Of a DNA stretch of 64,000 bases, positions 10,365 to 21,150 are shown piece after piece. The DNA comes from Saururus chinensis (lineage: Eukaryota > Streptophyta > Magnoliopsida > Piperales > Saururaceae), in contig CP141147.1 in NCBI GenBank assembly GCA_035235625.1, positions 8,917,001-8,981,000 on the forward strand, in the 5' to 3' direction. A program made the translations under genes and the position numbers. Under the pieces are notes generated by a model that was given only the letters and a program-made list of their open reading frames with translations, searched no databases and was not told the origin of the DNA. The number at the start of each line of letters is the position of its first letter. Position 1 is the stretch's first letter.

Positions 10365-11875
10365 CCCCTCCCTCTCTTTCCTCCTCTCTCTCCTCAACTT
10401 CTCCCTCTATCTCTACCTTCCCCTCTCCCCCTCTCTCTCCCTCTCTCTCCCCTCTCTTTCCTCCCCCTCTCTCTCCACTCCCTCTCTCATCCCTCTCTCT
10501 CTCCTCACTCTCGCTCTCTCTCTCACCTCACTGTCTCACCTCCAGCTCTGTGCCCTCCCCCTTCTCTCTCTCCTCCCCCTCTCTCCCTTCTGTCTCCTCT
10601 CTCTCCTCCCCCTCTCTCCCTTCTCTCTCCTCCCTCTTCTAGATCTCCCTATCTCTCCCTTCTTTAAAAAATAAAATAAAAATAAAATAAAAATACTAAT
10701 AGTGACATATAGATATATATACGTCGCTATTAAAATAGGTATTAGCGACGTATATTTATATACGTCGCTAATACATGTACTAATAGCGACGTATATAGCT
10801 ATGCGTCCCTATTACAATTTTTATTTTTTTTATTTAAAAAATAAATAAAAATTTTAAAAAAATCAAAATAAATTTCCTCTCTCATCCCTCTCTCACTCCT
10901 CACTCTTTCTCTCTCTCTCACCTCACTTTCTCACCTCCCGCTCAGTGCCCTCCCCCTTCTCTCTCCTCTCTTTCCTCCCTCTCTCCTCCCTCTCTCTCCC
11001 TTCTCTCACTCCTCTCTCTCTTCCCTCTCTTCTCTCTCCCTCTTCCCTCTCTCTAGATCTCCCTATCTCTCCCTTCTTTAAACAATAAAAAAATAATTAA
11101 ATAAAAATATTAATAGCGACCTATAGATATATACGTCGCTATTAATATATGTATTAGCGACGTATATTTATATATGTTGCTAATACATGTACTAATAGCG
11201 ACGTATATAGCTATGCGTCTGTATTACTATTTTTTTTATTTTTTATAAAAAAATAAATAAAAATTTTAAAAAAATCAAAATAAATTTCCTCTCTATTCCA
11301 TCACCTCTCCCCTCTCTCTCTACCCTCTCTCCCTCTCTCACTCTCTCCCCTCTCTCTCTACCCTCTATCTCCCTTCTCTCTCCCTCCCTCTCTCTCTCTC
11401 CCTTCTTCCTCTCTCTTCCCTCCCCCTCCCTCTCTCTTCCCTCCCGTCCCTCTCTCTTCCCTCCCTTCTATCTCTCTCTTCCCTCCTCTCTCTCTCTCTC
11501 TCTTCCCTCCCCTCTCCTCTCTCTTTCCTATCCTCTCTCTCTCCACCCTCTCTCCTCCCTCCCTCCCTCCCTCTCTCTCTCTCTTCCCTCTCCTCTCTCT
11601 CCCCTTCTCTCTCTCTCTTCCCTCCCCCTCCCTTTCTTTTCCCTCCCCTCTCTCTCTCTTCCTTCCCCTCTCCTCTCTCTCTTCCCCATCCTCTCTCTCT
11701 CCACCCTTTCCCCCCCCTCTCTCTCTTCCCTCTCCTCTCTCTCCCCTTCTCTCTCTCTCTCTCTTCCCTCCCCTCCCTTTCTCTTCCCTCCCCTCTATCT
11801 CTCTCTTCCCTCCCCTCTCCTCTCTCTCTCTTCCCTCTCCTCTCTCTCTTATCTACCTACACACTATCTCTCCTC
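10365..11875. repeat. Polypyrimidine tracts and 414-bp tandem units in the CACTA interior
   Basis: CT-rich tracts (about 10365-10665, 10875-11075 and 11285-11870) alternate with AT-rich blocks carrying TAATAGCGACGTATATA palindromes. The landmark AGATCTCCCTATCTCTCCC occurs at 10641 and again at 11055, giving a tandem unit of 414 bp. The AT-rich block after each landmark matches almost base for base. The last tract is longest and is made of TCTCTCTTCCCTCCCC-type variants. All long frames in this region (such as 10040-10642 and 11358-11546) are translations of this simple sequence and are not genes. Confidence 0.85.
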
Positions 11876-12631
11876 TAATTTCAATTTTTTAATATTTTTT
11901 ATTCTTTAAAATTAAATTTTAAAATAAAAAAATTAATTAAATAAAAATACTAATAGCTACGTATATAACTATACATTGCTAATACATGTACTAATATCGA
12001 CGTATACAGCTATATGTCACTATTAGTATTTTATTTTAATTAATTTTTTTTATTTTTAAAAATAAAAAAAATAAAAAAATTAAATTAAAATTTTAATAAA
12101 AATAGGTAGTAGCGACGCATGTGACTATGCGTTTCTACTACCAAGGGTAATAGCGATGCATTTTACCATAAGTCACTACTACTATTAGATAGTAGCAACA
12201 GATAGCATATGCGTCGCTATTAGTTCTTATTTTTTATGTTTTTTTTAAAATTGAGAATTGTTAGCCACGCTAATTTTTAAATGTTTCTATTGTTGAAACT
12301 AGTAGCGTTTGTAAAAATATGTCATTAATTATTTTGAAATTTTGTTTAAGCAAATTAAAAAATATATATTTTAGTGATGTTTATAAAAGCGTCGCTAATA
12401 ATGTAAGTATTAGCGAAGCATAAATTAAAGCGTAGCTAAAAGGTTATGTATTGGCGACGTTTGGAGTTATGCATCGCTAATAGACTACCATTAGAGACGC
12501 TTAGTATTATGCATCGCTAATATTGGTATTTTTTGCGATGGTTTATTATATGTCGTTATAATCGCTTTTTAGCGTTGCATAGTATTGCGACGCTTATATA
12601 AGCGTCTCTAATACCCAATTTTGTTATAGTG
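11876..12631. repeat. Right subterminal repeat region of the CACTA element
   Basis: AT-rich sequence carries degenerate and exact CGTCGCTAA/TTAGCGACG motifs, for example near 12113, 12215, 12393, 12410 and 12454. It leads to the inverted terminus TTTTGTTATAGTG at 12619-12631. Confidence 0.75.
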
Positions 12632-12634
12632 TAT
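12632..12634. repeat. Target-site duplication TAT, right, of the CACTA element
   Basis: TAT directly follows the CACTA terminus and matches 8957-8959. The chromovirus LTR resumes immediately afterwards. Confidence 0.85.
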
Positions 12635-15289
12635 GACGAAGTATGTGCATGAGATATGTATGTGTGATGGACATGTAGATGTATGATGGTTATACACATG
12701 TGTGAAGGATATAGTTATGTGTGGGGTGCAAATGTATGTGTGACAGGTGGTGTTACAAGGTTTTGCATAGTTTGGATGTGGATTTGTAATTGTATGATGG
12801 GAGGTGGAGGATGTAAGTTTGACGGGAGAGGATTGGAGTGGATAAGTTTTGTTTGGTTTGTAGAATGCATTTGGGGTTCAACAAGTAAGCAGACTTAGGT
12901 TTGGAGCCTTATGGGGGATTGTCAGATAGTAAAGAGTGTACAACATAATTGGAATCATAACGAAGATATTATGAAGTGGAAAGTAAGAACAATAATTGAT
13001 GTACAAGTAAGAGGGTGATAACTGGGTTTGCTCTAAGGAGCTTAGTTTGATTATATCTAATCAAGACATTTTGGTATAGAGGATGGCAAAGAATGTATGA
13101 ATATGTAAGGACATGTTTATGGTGAGTTATGATTATGAGATGGATCGGTTAAGTTAAGTATGTTGCCTTGATGAACTAGGGTTTCGAAATGGACTCAGCT
13201 TCAATTTGGTTAGTGGAAGACTGTAAGACTGAAAAATTTTATAGCATAATTTTACTTGCATAAATTACTTAATTCAAACTTGAATTGTAAGCAAAGCTAA
13301 TATGATAACATTGAGAGTTTAAGACTTGAGGGTTGCAATAGATTAAGTTTAGTGTTTGAGCTAGCTGATAAAGAGTCGATCGTGTATTTCTCATATCTTG
13401 CCATGGTATTTATTCTACAGGATGCTGTCTGTATGCTGTATCTAAGCCCAGACGTCTGATTCTCTGTTGAAAGTTATGTATGTTTTTTATTTTATCTTGG
13501 TGTTGTATTAATTAAGCCTAGACATTTGATGCTTTATTGAGAGCAGTGTACGTTTTTGCCCTTCGTTGACACTGTATGATTCTACCCAAGAGTGACACTG
13601 TATGATTTTGGACCAAGAGTAGAAATGTATGTTATCACCTTTAGTTGTCACTGTATGTCCCCTAGAGTGTGGGCATTTGCATGCTCAGGTAAGTAGTATC
13701 ATGGATCTACTCATACCTTTTTGATCATATGCCCCATGAGCATAGGTGTGCCTTTTTTCCAGAAAAGTCCCTAGTGTCTAGTTAATCCCCAGAGGTTAAG
13801 GGGATTTCCAAGTGGCATTCCTTTCCATTTCGATGTTGGAGCTTATTAATTGTAATGAGCTTTAGTGGTTGATAGTATGTGTACAACTGTATAAATAAGT
13901 AAGTTTCTGAGTAAGTTTGTAATACTGTGAGCAAAATTGTAAGTGTAAGATTCTAAGTAAGACTGCAAGAATAAGTTTCTGAGTAAGAATGTAAGCATAT
14001 GTTTCTAAGCAAGACTATAAGAGTAAGACTGTAGGTGTAAGGATTGTATGGGTAAGGCTATAAGTGTAAGCGCAAGTGTAAGAGTAAGTGTAAGAGAGAT
14101 AAGATGGTATGTGTTGTGCTTGGTCGTTATATTATGTGGCTTTGATATGAAACATCCGGGATTTTTCTAAATTCCCGAAGTCGATAGCGTGAAAACTTTG
14201 GTATTAGACGTCTTGAACTTCTCCTGAGAATAACTTTACCATAAGTTTGGATTAGTGGCTAAAACCTATGTAGTTAAAAAGTGGATAGAAAGAGCTTCGA
14301 AACATCACCAAGAACGTGCGGATCAGAGTTCGGATGAGGGAGATACAACCATTTGAAGTTGAGCAGATTGCACAAGGCCTGTTCACCCAAGGTGGATGGA
14401 TGTCCTAAACGAACTAAGAATTTGAAATCCTAAATGAACTAAGAATTAGAAGTCCTAAAAGATCTAGGAATTGGAAGAAAGAGAGAGTCCTAGCGAAACA
14501 AGGACTCCAAGTAAGAAGATGACACAACTAGAACTTTGTTGAGACAAGATAACATGTAAGCATATGACTTCTAGCCCAAGTAGGAGACCGAGGAGTGGTA
14601 GAAGTGATGAAAAAAGGTGAAGGAGGGATCAACTATATATCTAGTTGGGTTAGGACTCTTTTGGGACTGTTTTGAGCAAGTATGGGGGTTGGTTTCCTAT
14701 TGGTAATGGGGTAAGGATTTGGATTCCGGGATTGTAACTAAGGATGAGAGAGACCTAAAGGGGGAGGGCACCCAATAGCTTTAAGAGAGGCAACCCCTAT
14801 TTGTTTTAGGGAGCTTCCTTCTTCTCCATCTCTTCCTTCTCTCAGCAAGGACCTCCATAGCCAACAATTTTGAAGGTGCAAATCAGCCACCTTTGGATTG
14901 AAATCAAGGCCTCGAAGCATAGAAACAAGAGCTATGAACTTTGGGGACATGTTGGTACAAGTAGGTGCTTCTTTTCACACCCTTAAACATGAGGTTTTGA
15001 TAGGTATAATTCAGCCATAGTTCAACCTAGTTCTAAGGGGGTTTTTGATGTCATGAATCATCCTTTACTTGTTTTGAATAATTGTGATTTTATCGCTTAT
15101 GTACATGGCTGAATTGTACATGCATGATCCTGATTTTTGTCTAGTAGATTAGCTTTAGTTCATGCAAACATGTTGTTGATTTTTATCATCTACTTTAGTC
15201 CCATGTAAGGCTTGAATGATTCTAATTCTAGTCATGTTTATCATCCATAAATTGGGCATAAACTTTGCTAAATTTTAACCCTAGTTCGT

Positions 15290-15880
15290 GGCCTTAGTTT
15301 AGGCCTTGCTTTTGTTTATTTTATCCCTGGTTTCTCTCCTTTGTCTAGGCCTTACTTGAGGCCATACTTTTGCCAATTTATTCTCTGGTTTGTGGCCTTA
15401 CTTTAGGCTAAACCTTTGCCAATTTATTCTCTGGTTTGTGGCCTTACTTTAGGCCAAACCTTGGCCAATTTATTCCCTGGTTTTTGGCCTTACTTGAGGC
15501 CATACTTTGGCTAAGTTAATCCTTGATTCGTGGCCTTACTTTAGGCCATACTTTGGCCAACTTAATCCCTGATTTGTGGCCTTACTTTAGGCCACACTTT
15601 GGCAAATCAAATCCCTTATTTGAAGCCTTGGTTTAGGCTCCACTTTGGTCAAGTAAATCCCTGATTTGAAGCCTTGATTTAGGCTCTACTTTGGTAAAGT
15701 AAATCCCTGATTTGAAGCCTTGGTTTAGGCTCCACTTTGGTCAAGTAAATCCCTGATTTTATGCTTGTGTTTAGGCTCTACTTTTGCTTATCTTGACCCC
15801 TTATTTGCAGTGTACATTAAGGTTATACTTTTGCTTATGTAAATTCCTGATTTGAAGCCTTATTTTAGGCTCTACTTTGG
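15290..15880 (+). repeat. 46-bp tandem array in the nested LTR
   Basis: Units carrying GTGGCCTTACTTTAGGCC-like sequence repeat at 46-bp spacing, for example TTCTCTGG at 15381 and 15427 and TTCCCTGG at 15473. There are about twelve to thirteen units, which drift from GTGGCCTTACTTTAGGCC to GAAGCCTTGATTTAGGCTC along the array. Each unit contains an inverted pair, GGCCT...AGGCC. Confidence 0.8.
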
Positions 15881-16090
15881 CCAAATTAATACCAAATTCT
15901 CAGCATTAATTTATGCTATAATCATGATAAGAGAATACCTAAATCTCAGCCCTAGTTTAGATTGTATTGCTGCATATCTAATACTTGATTATCAGCTTTG
16001 TTTTAGATTACAATCTTGTTGAATGAATCCTTAATGTTAGAGCCTTAGTTCATGCCTTGTTCATGCTTATTAAGTCTCTAAATTTTAGCC

Positions 16091-16297
16091 TTGATTGTGA
16101 TATACTATAGGTTGATTATTGATGCTTGTTTCAGCCTATGTTGTCCTTGAATTTCAGCCTTGATTATGATATACCTTAGGTTGTTTATTGATGATTGTTT
16201 CAGCCTATGCTGTCCTTGAATTTCAGCCTTGATTGTGATATACCTTAGGTTGTTTATTGATGCTTATTTCAGCCTGAACTTGTCATGTTAGGTGGCT
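16091..16297 (+). repeat. 69-bp tandem array, three units
   Basis: The landmark TTGATTGTGA or TTGATTATGA starts at 16091, 16160 and 16229, exactly 69 bp apart. Each is followed by GATATACC and TTTCAGCCTATG. The units differ by only a few bases. Confidence 0.8.
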
Positions 16298-16535
16298 GAC
16301 ATGAGATGTTCATCTAAGCCCCAGATCCTTTTCATTAGAATGCTGGATTGGTCAGTTCATCTCAGCATGAGTCTGAGTCCTTGACATGATGATTAGAGCA
16401 CATGCCTATGCCCTAAGTCTGCATTTTATCTTGCAAATTATAAGAGTCAATTGCATACATGATAAAGTGTGATTAGTATTAAATCTTTGGAAGCATTAAG
16501 TCATACGTCTATTCAGCATTGTGTTAGTTCACATT

Positions 16536-16943
16536 AATAGCCATGACGGTAATCTTTCAGACCCTTGTGGTCGCCGCTTCTTTGGGACAATGGATCCCAA
16601 CAAATGCGTAAACCAGGTTTTTGAGCATCATGGAAGGTTCATCTACCTCCGGCCAGTGTGTCCATGAGCACAGCTGGTACCTACATCTCTAGGCTCATGG
16701 TTGATCCAAGTGGATCTCTAGAGATGATAGGATTTCTGATAATAGCCATGACGGTATTCTTTCAGACCCTTGTGGTCTCCACTCCTTTGGGACGATGGAT
16801 CCCTGCAAACACGCAAATCAGGTTTTTGAGAATCATGGAAGGCTCATCTACCTCCGGCCAGTGTGTCCATGAGCACAACTGGTACCTACATCTCTAGGCC
16901 CATGGCTGATCCAAGTGGATCTCTAGAGATGCTAGGATTTCTG
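16536..16943 (+). repeat. 205-bp tandem duplication
   Basis: The landmark AATAGCCATGACGGTA occurs at 16536 and 16741. The two 205-bp copies stay alignable throughout, with shared CTCCGGCCAGTGTGTCCATG and GTGGATCTCTAGAGATG segments. The short frame at 16658-16897 is only a product of this duplication. Confidence 0.85.
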
Positions 16944-18507
16944 TTAGCATACAATTACTCCTTTGAGCGGGAGTCGGTATTTTCAGGTAACAATTAGTGC
17001 ATTGTTTCCTGAACGGTGTTCATTGTCTTGTGCATTGTGTTGGTCTTTATTGGTTAATGGTCAGCCCATGTTTCTGAGCTATGTTATATTCGGTGCTCTG
17101 TATATTACCCTTATGTAGTACTGTTTGCAGGATGTTAGCATTAATTATCGAACAATGGTTCGAGAGATAATTAATAACATTATTTGATATTGCTTGTTAA
17201 TTAGACAAGTGGAATGATTAAAGGACTTGCATAAATTGTAGGTTGCTTTAACATACATAAGCATTGCATATGTGATGCTATGCTTCTTAGTATAGTGTAA
17301 TTTTAGGCAGAACTACGTCTGGATCCGATCTTGTTGGAAACATTGGAGATGTTGTCTGATGAGTATGTAGGCAACTAACATCGGGTAATGTTGGCCCGAT
17401 CCGAAAAATATTAATAAAATCTTTTGTCCTTGTGGAAGCTCTTCTCTTGAAGGCGGAGAGATTTCATTGTTGTTGTTGTGGTTGTTTGGTTTGGTTAGTT
17501 GCAGATTCTTGAGGCAATGATAAGTAAGACCAAGGCAGGCAAGCACAAAAAGAAGTTTCTGCGTTTTTGCAACTCCAGTACGTAAGTGTTTCTTTGCCGT
17601 GAGAGTCAACTTGTTATTTATTTTCAGACAGATGAAGAACTTGTACTTAGATGGATGAGATGTTCTTTGTCAATTTTCAAACGTGTAGTAATATCAATGT
17701 ATTTGATATTCGTATTTGTAAACCCTGGTTATCATGACTTGGATATTTAATCAAATGGTTTATTTTGTATTTAAGAAAAAGAAAAATAATTTCTCGTGAC
17801 TACCGTTCATGCAATTTTAGAAAGGGTTTTAAAAATCTTGGTTGTGACATGATGTGCTTGTATGTTTTATACTTCATGTTTGAGTTGCATGAATGCATGC
17901 ATTTATCTATGGACTTACAAAGCTCACTATTTAGAACTCCCCCACTAAGTATTTTCTACTTAGTATAAAAAAACTCATTTTCCCTCTTTTTAGCACTGAT
18001 GTTTTGGAGGCTTTTATAGGTTTGTGACGGAGAGCTCCTAGTGATGGAAGTTTGTTTCTGTGGGTGGATCGATTTCCATTGCCTCAAGTATATTTTTGAC
18101 TCATTATGAGTCTTTATTATTTTTTGCCACAATCTGATGTATTGGGTGAGATGAAAATAAATATGTTTATATTTTTTGGATTTATAATTTGGATTAGACT
18201 ATGAACTGTTTATGTGACTTGTACTCAGAGATTCTCAAGAAAGATTTGTATTTAAAGTCCATGATCATGACAATTTATTTCATACGTTTATTTTCGAGTA
18301 GTGTTTGAGAATGTTTGGTTTGATAGTACAATGTTTGATAGAAAATACAATTTTATATGAGAAAAATTGATGTGTGATGTTTTAAATGATAAAACTGCTT
18401 TCACAGGTTTCCTATTTTGTCATTTTTCCCGATTTATAGCTGTTAAATAGAAAAAAAATTTCTTTTAATTTTTAAGAAAATATGTTGAAAATTCTCGGGC
18501 ATTATAG

Positions 18508-18520
18508 TTAGTATTAGAGC
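18508..18520 (+). other. Primer binding site of the long-LTR chromovirus
   Basis: TTAGTATTAGAGC matches the TTGGTATCAGAGC complement of initiator tRNA-Met at 11 of 13 positions and lies directly after the LTR end at 18506. Confidence 0.65.
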
Positions 18521-19403
18521 CTAGGCTTTTTGACTACAAGTCCACAAGTCTCATGTCCAGAGTAGTAGCATGTAAGAGTATATTAGATTTTGGTTTTGAG
18601 GGAATCTAGGTGAAATTTTTTCCTTGATTCTGTTTCTTTCTGCCTTTGGGTAGAGTTGAGCCAAAGTGTATTAGCCACAGAGAGATTTAGGTGGTTGGAT
18701 CGCACTTTTATTTGTTGAGAAGAGCCATATGCTGCTAATAGATGTTTTGAGTTTTAGAAAGGTTGGATTGTACCTTTAATGGTTGTTAAGAGAGACAAAG
18801 TCTGCCAATGTCGAATTGAGATTATGAATCACCTTGTTGAGGTTTTTCACCATTTACACACTCCAGATGGTTGAGATTATGGCCATTTATGCTCTAACAG
18901 AGATCTCAAGTGATTATCAAATATCTAGCAGAAGTATTCTTCCTAGTTGGTCAGCTTATGACCCCAAAGGGGTACTTTTTTGCCACCTTCATTGGTAGAA
19001 GGATTGGAAATCCCTTAGCCATATTAAAGGGAGTATGTAAGTGGTGGAGTATGAGAGTCTTTTCACCTCCTTTTGGAGACTTGTGGATAAGACTAGTTTA
19101 ATGGAAGAGTTCGAGCCTCCAAGATTGTGGCCAACCATTAAGGTAACTATTTCAACACTGGTGAGTGTTGTGGTTACCATTTAAGATTTTTGGGGAGGAA
19201 GGTGTGAGTCCAATGTGGATTTGATGATTGGTTGATGACTCAGTGAGTAGTGGCAGACTGTCATAAGAAACATATGATATTTGTGTGCCCAGAAGATTCA
19301 AATGTCGTATTTGAGGTATTTGAAAATGGCCAGCTTTATGCTTTGGGTGAATTGTTAAGGTGATGTGATGCAAGACTCAAGGTTGTAGAGCCTTTTTGGT
19401 GAG
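18521..19403 (+). pseudogene. Decayed gag-proximal region of the chromovirus
   Basis: No domain is readable with confidence between the PBS and the reverse-transcriptase remnant. The region is only about 900 bases, shorter than gag plus protease normally take. Short frames (18910-19101, 19152-19373) carry no motif. Confidence 0.4.
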
Positions 19404-20040
19404 TTGTTTGAGAAGCCATTTCAAGAATTAAGTCTAGACGAGCTAGATATTGTTAGGTATTTTTTCGATAAGTTCCTTAATAACTTATTGGGATTTCCAC
19501 CTAAGAAAATGGTGGAGTTCATTGAGTTAGTGCTTAGTACACTCCCTACCTCGAGGGTGTTGTGCCAGATGGCCTACTGGAGTTGAACGAACTTGAGGAT
19601 GAGTTGATAGAACTTATGGTTAAGAGAATTATTTGACCAAGAGTTTGGTCTTGGGGGTACATTGATATTTGTTGGTGAAGAAGTAGGTTGTATCCCTACG
19701 TTTATGCATCGACATCGTATGTTTAACTAAGCGACTTTTAAGAATATGTTTTTGCTTAGGTTGGTTGACCTTTTAAATAAGTTATGGTCGGTTAAATTTT
19801 TTCCAGAATTGACTTGAGGTTAGGGAATTTGTAGCTCAGGGTTCGCGTGACTCACAGACTCGGTATAATGATTATGAGTTTTGAAGGATGTCATTTGGAA
19901 TCACCAACACCTTGTATCATGTATTGATACGATGAAGGTGGTGTTTTAGAATTTTTTGGATAGATTCATCATGATAATTGATGATGACATATTGGTGTAT
20001 TTCAAGCGCTATGATTCTTTCATTTTACCACCAAGGAAGG
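19404..20040 (+). pseudogene. pol: Ty3/gypsy reverse transcriptase remnant
   Basis: The plus strand first shows the N-terminal approach to RT: a FFDKFLNNLLGFPPKK.VEFIELV pattern, equivalent to the family's DVFPDDLPGLPPDREVEF stretch. After it come an MSFGITN-like segment (family MPFGLTN) and the DDDILVY-like catalytic box (family FIDDILVYS) near 20000. Order and spacing fit a chromovirus RT. The gene is broken many times and cannot be functional. Confidence 0.7.
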
Positions 20041-20947
20041 TAAACATGGTATGCAATGAGAAAAAAAGTTCAAGTTTTGGTCGCTCATATGATGGAGCAT
20101 GAATGTCAACTTTTGGAGGAAAATGCAAGTTCTAGACTTGATAGTTGTGGGTGGTTTTTAGTTAGAGGGACATCGGTGAATGTGTGTCTAATGCCTGACT
20201 AGTTAGCATGTTAAGTTAGGGTATCTAAGACTACCATGGTCCCTACATTATGTGGAGATGCAAGAGTGGAAGTGAGTGCTCATTATGACGGACTTTATTG
20301 TAAGTCACCTTGTACACATATGTGGAATGAGGCCATTAGGTCATTGTGGACATATCGGTGAAGTTGTGGTTTCCTTCCTTTGACTGATGATTGGTCCAAA
20401 AGGAGCATTTAAACCCTAGAGGAATTGTTGTGAGCATGTGCCTTTGCTTTGAGGGGTTCGTTGGAGTGACACTTGCCATTGATCTAACTTTGTTATTATA
20501 ACAACTCACTCTAGCATTTGGATGGTCTTGCGAGGTCTTGTATGAAAAAACATGTTGATCGATAGCATGTTGGGTTGAGGAAAGTAAGTTGTAGATGCTC
20601 AAATATAAATTATTGGGCTATGTGCAGACATGTTGAAATTAGCTAGGCAAAAGCTTCATACAGCTCAAAGCCGTTAGACGAGTTATGCTAATTGGAGGTG
20701 CATGGATCATCAGTTTGAGTTTAGAAGAACTTTAGTAAGATCCTTTGAAGGACAAGGTAAACTATGGATGACAAAAGTCCATTATTGTGGTAAAGATCAT
20801 GTGGCAAATTTCAAGCTTCCGAGATGGCGACTTGAGTTGTTTCGGCGAATATGAGAGAGATATACCTCAAGGCATTTATTTTTTCAGTTGTACGTTGTAA
20901 GTTGATCTTGAAATTTTGGGGACAAAATTTTTCTAATGAGAGAAGAA
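20041..20947 (+). pseudogene. pol: Chromovirus integrase C-terminal remnant and polypurine tract
   Basis: Around 20640-20760 the plus strand resembles the RQRLQTAQSRQKSYAD stretch after the integrase core (here ARQKLHTAQSR). The end, 20910-20947, has the AATTTTGGGGACAAAATTTTT-like close of chromovirus pol and a purine-rich tract directly before the 3' LTR. The region is heavily decayed. Confidence 0.6.
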
Positions 20948-21150
20948 TGTAACATCCTTGATTTTTTTACAAATTTTGTGACCTTTCTGCTATTTTTAAC
21001 TCATTCTTAGATGGGGAAATTTGACACTATGGCTTATTTGATTTTTTGTGTTTACCCAAGTATTCACACTCGTAGAGTCGGGTGTGGGGCTTAGTTCTGG
21101 TTGTTGGACCTTGATGCTACACAGGAGGTTTTATGATGCTTTTGAAAGAA
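20948..21150 (+). repeat. Start of the 3' LTR of the long-LTR chromovirus
   Basis: It starts TGTAACATCCTTGATTTTT and aligns with 6839-7030 and with the minus-strand reading of about 60060-60255. The CGTAGAGTCGGGTGTGGGGCTTAG segment is the clearest landmark (written here in shortened form as CGTAGAGTCGGG). The similarity stops near 21150. Confidence 0.7.

Larger units (their letters stand above)
8960..12631. mobile_element. Non-autonomous CACTA (En/Spm) transposon, 3672 bp
   Basis: The left end reads CACTACAACAAAATT. The right end is the inverse of CACTATAACAAAATT, so 14 of 15 terminal bases match, and a 3-bp TAT duplication flanks the element. Both subterminal regions are packed with TTAGCGACG/CGTCGCTAA motifs in both directions, often paired into hairpins. 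These are the expected subterminal transposase-binding repeats of CACTA elements. No transposase is encoded. The interior holds a GC-rich gene-like segment (9446-10180) and long polypyrimidine tracts alternating with AT-rich palindromic blocks (10365-12250). It is inserted into the long chromovirus LTR, so it is younger than that LTR. The well-preserved termini suggest it could be mobilised by an autonomous relative; this is inference. Confidence 0.93.
14148..17849 (+). mobile_element. Solo LTR of a Ty3/gypsy-like element, 3.7 kb, nested in the long LTR
   Basis: It starts TGAAACATCCGGG and ends TTGTGACA, so it has TG...CA boundaries. The surrounding chromovirus LTR is continuous across it when compared with its relative at 55599-60255. 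The flanks TGATA (14143-14147) and TGATG (17850-17854) match at four of five positions. No internal coding sequence is present; the minus frame at 17313-17609 is chance. A TATATAT site lies near 14633. The LTR carries three separate tandem-repeat arrays listed below. The family cannot be set beyond gypsy-like. Confidence 0.7.
6839..18506 (+). repeat. 5' LTR of the long-LTR chromovirus, holding two insertions
   Basis: Its parts are 6839-8959, 12635-14147 and 17855-18506. The minus-strand reading of 55599-60255 aligns through all three, which proves that the CACTA element and the solo LTR are insertions. Shared landmarks are the CTCACCATCAAACGTCAT block (8657), the GCTAGTGATGGCTAACGAG block (8890), the variable GTAAGACTGTAAG stretch (about 13860-14100) and the ATTTTCGAGTAG block (18290). 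About 4.3 kb net is long for an LTR, even among Del/Tekay elements. Confidence 0.8.
6839..21150 (+). mobile_element. Ty3/gypsy chromovirus (Tekay-like) fossil with very long LTRs
   Basis: Order on the plus strand: 5' LTR starting TGTAATGTCC (6839) and ending at 18506; a tRNA-iMet-type PBS (18508-18520); a decayed internal region with reverse transcriptase (about 19430-20040) and integrase C-terminal remnants (about 20590-20900); a polypurine tract (about 20925-20947); and the start of the 3' LTR (TGTAACATCC, 20948), which can be followed for about 200 bases. The 5' LTR spans 11.7 kb because it holds a CACTA element and a foreign solo LTR. Net of these it is about 4.3 kb, in agreement with its inverted relative at 55599-60255 (4657 bp). 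The coding region is broken in many places, and the copy is old. Confidence 0.8.

Noticed and set aside
10040-10667. Two overlapping plus-strand frames of 148 and 200 codons, rich in Ser, Leu and Pro
   Set aside because: They are translations of a CT-only simple-sequence tract inside the CACTA element, open only because the tract lacks stop codons.
15290-15880. Regularly spaced repeats resembling a CRISPR array
   Set aside because: Units are contiguous with 46-bp period and no unique spacers, in a plant LTR. It is a minisatellite.
18500-18530. tRNA-like sequence
   Set aside because: Only the short stretch complementary to the tRNA 3' end is present, as expected of a primer binding site. No tRNA gene surrounds it. 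The same applies to 2208-2226, 21869-21880 and 35242-35260.
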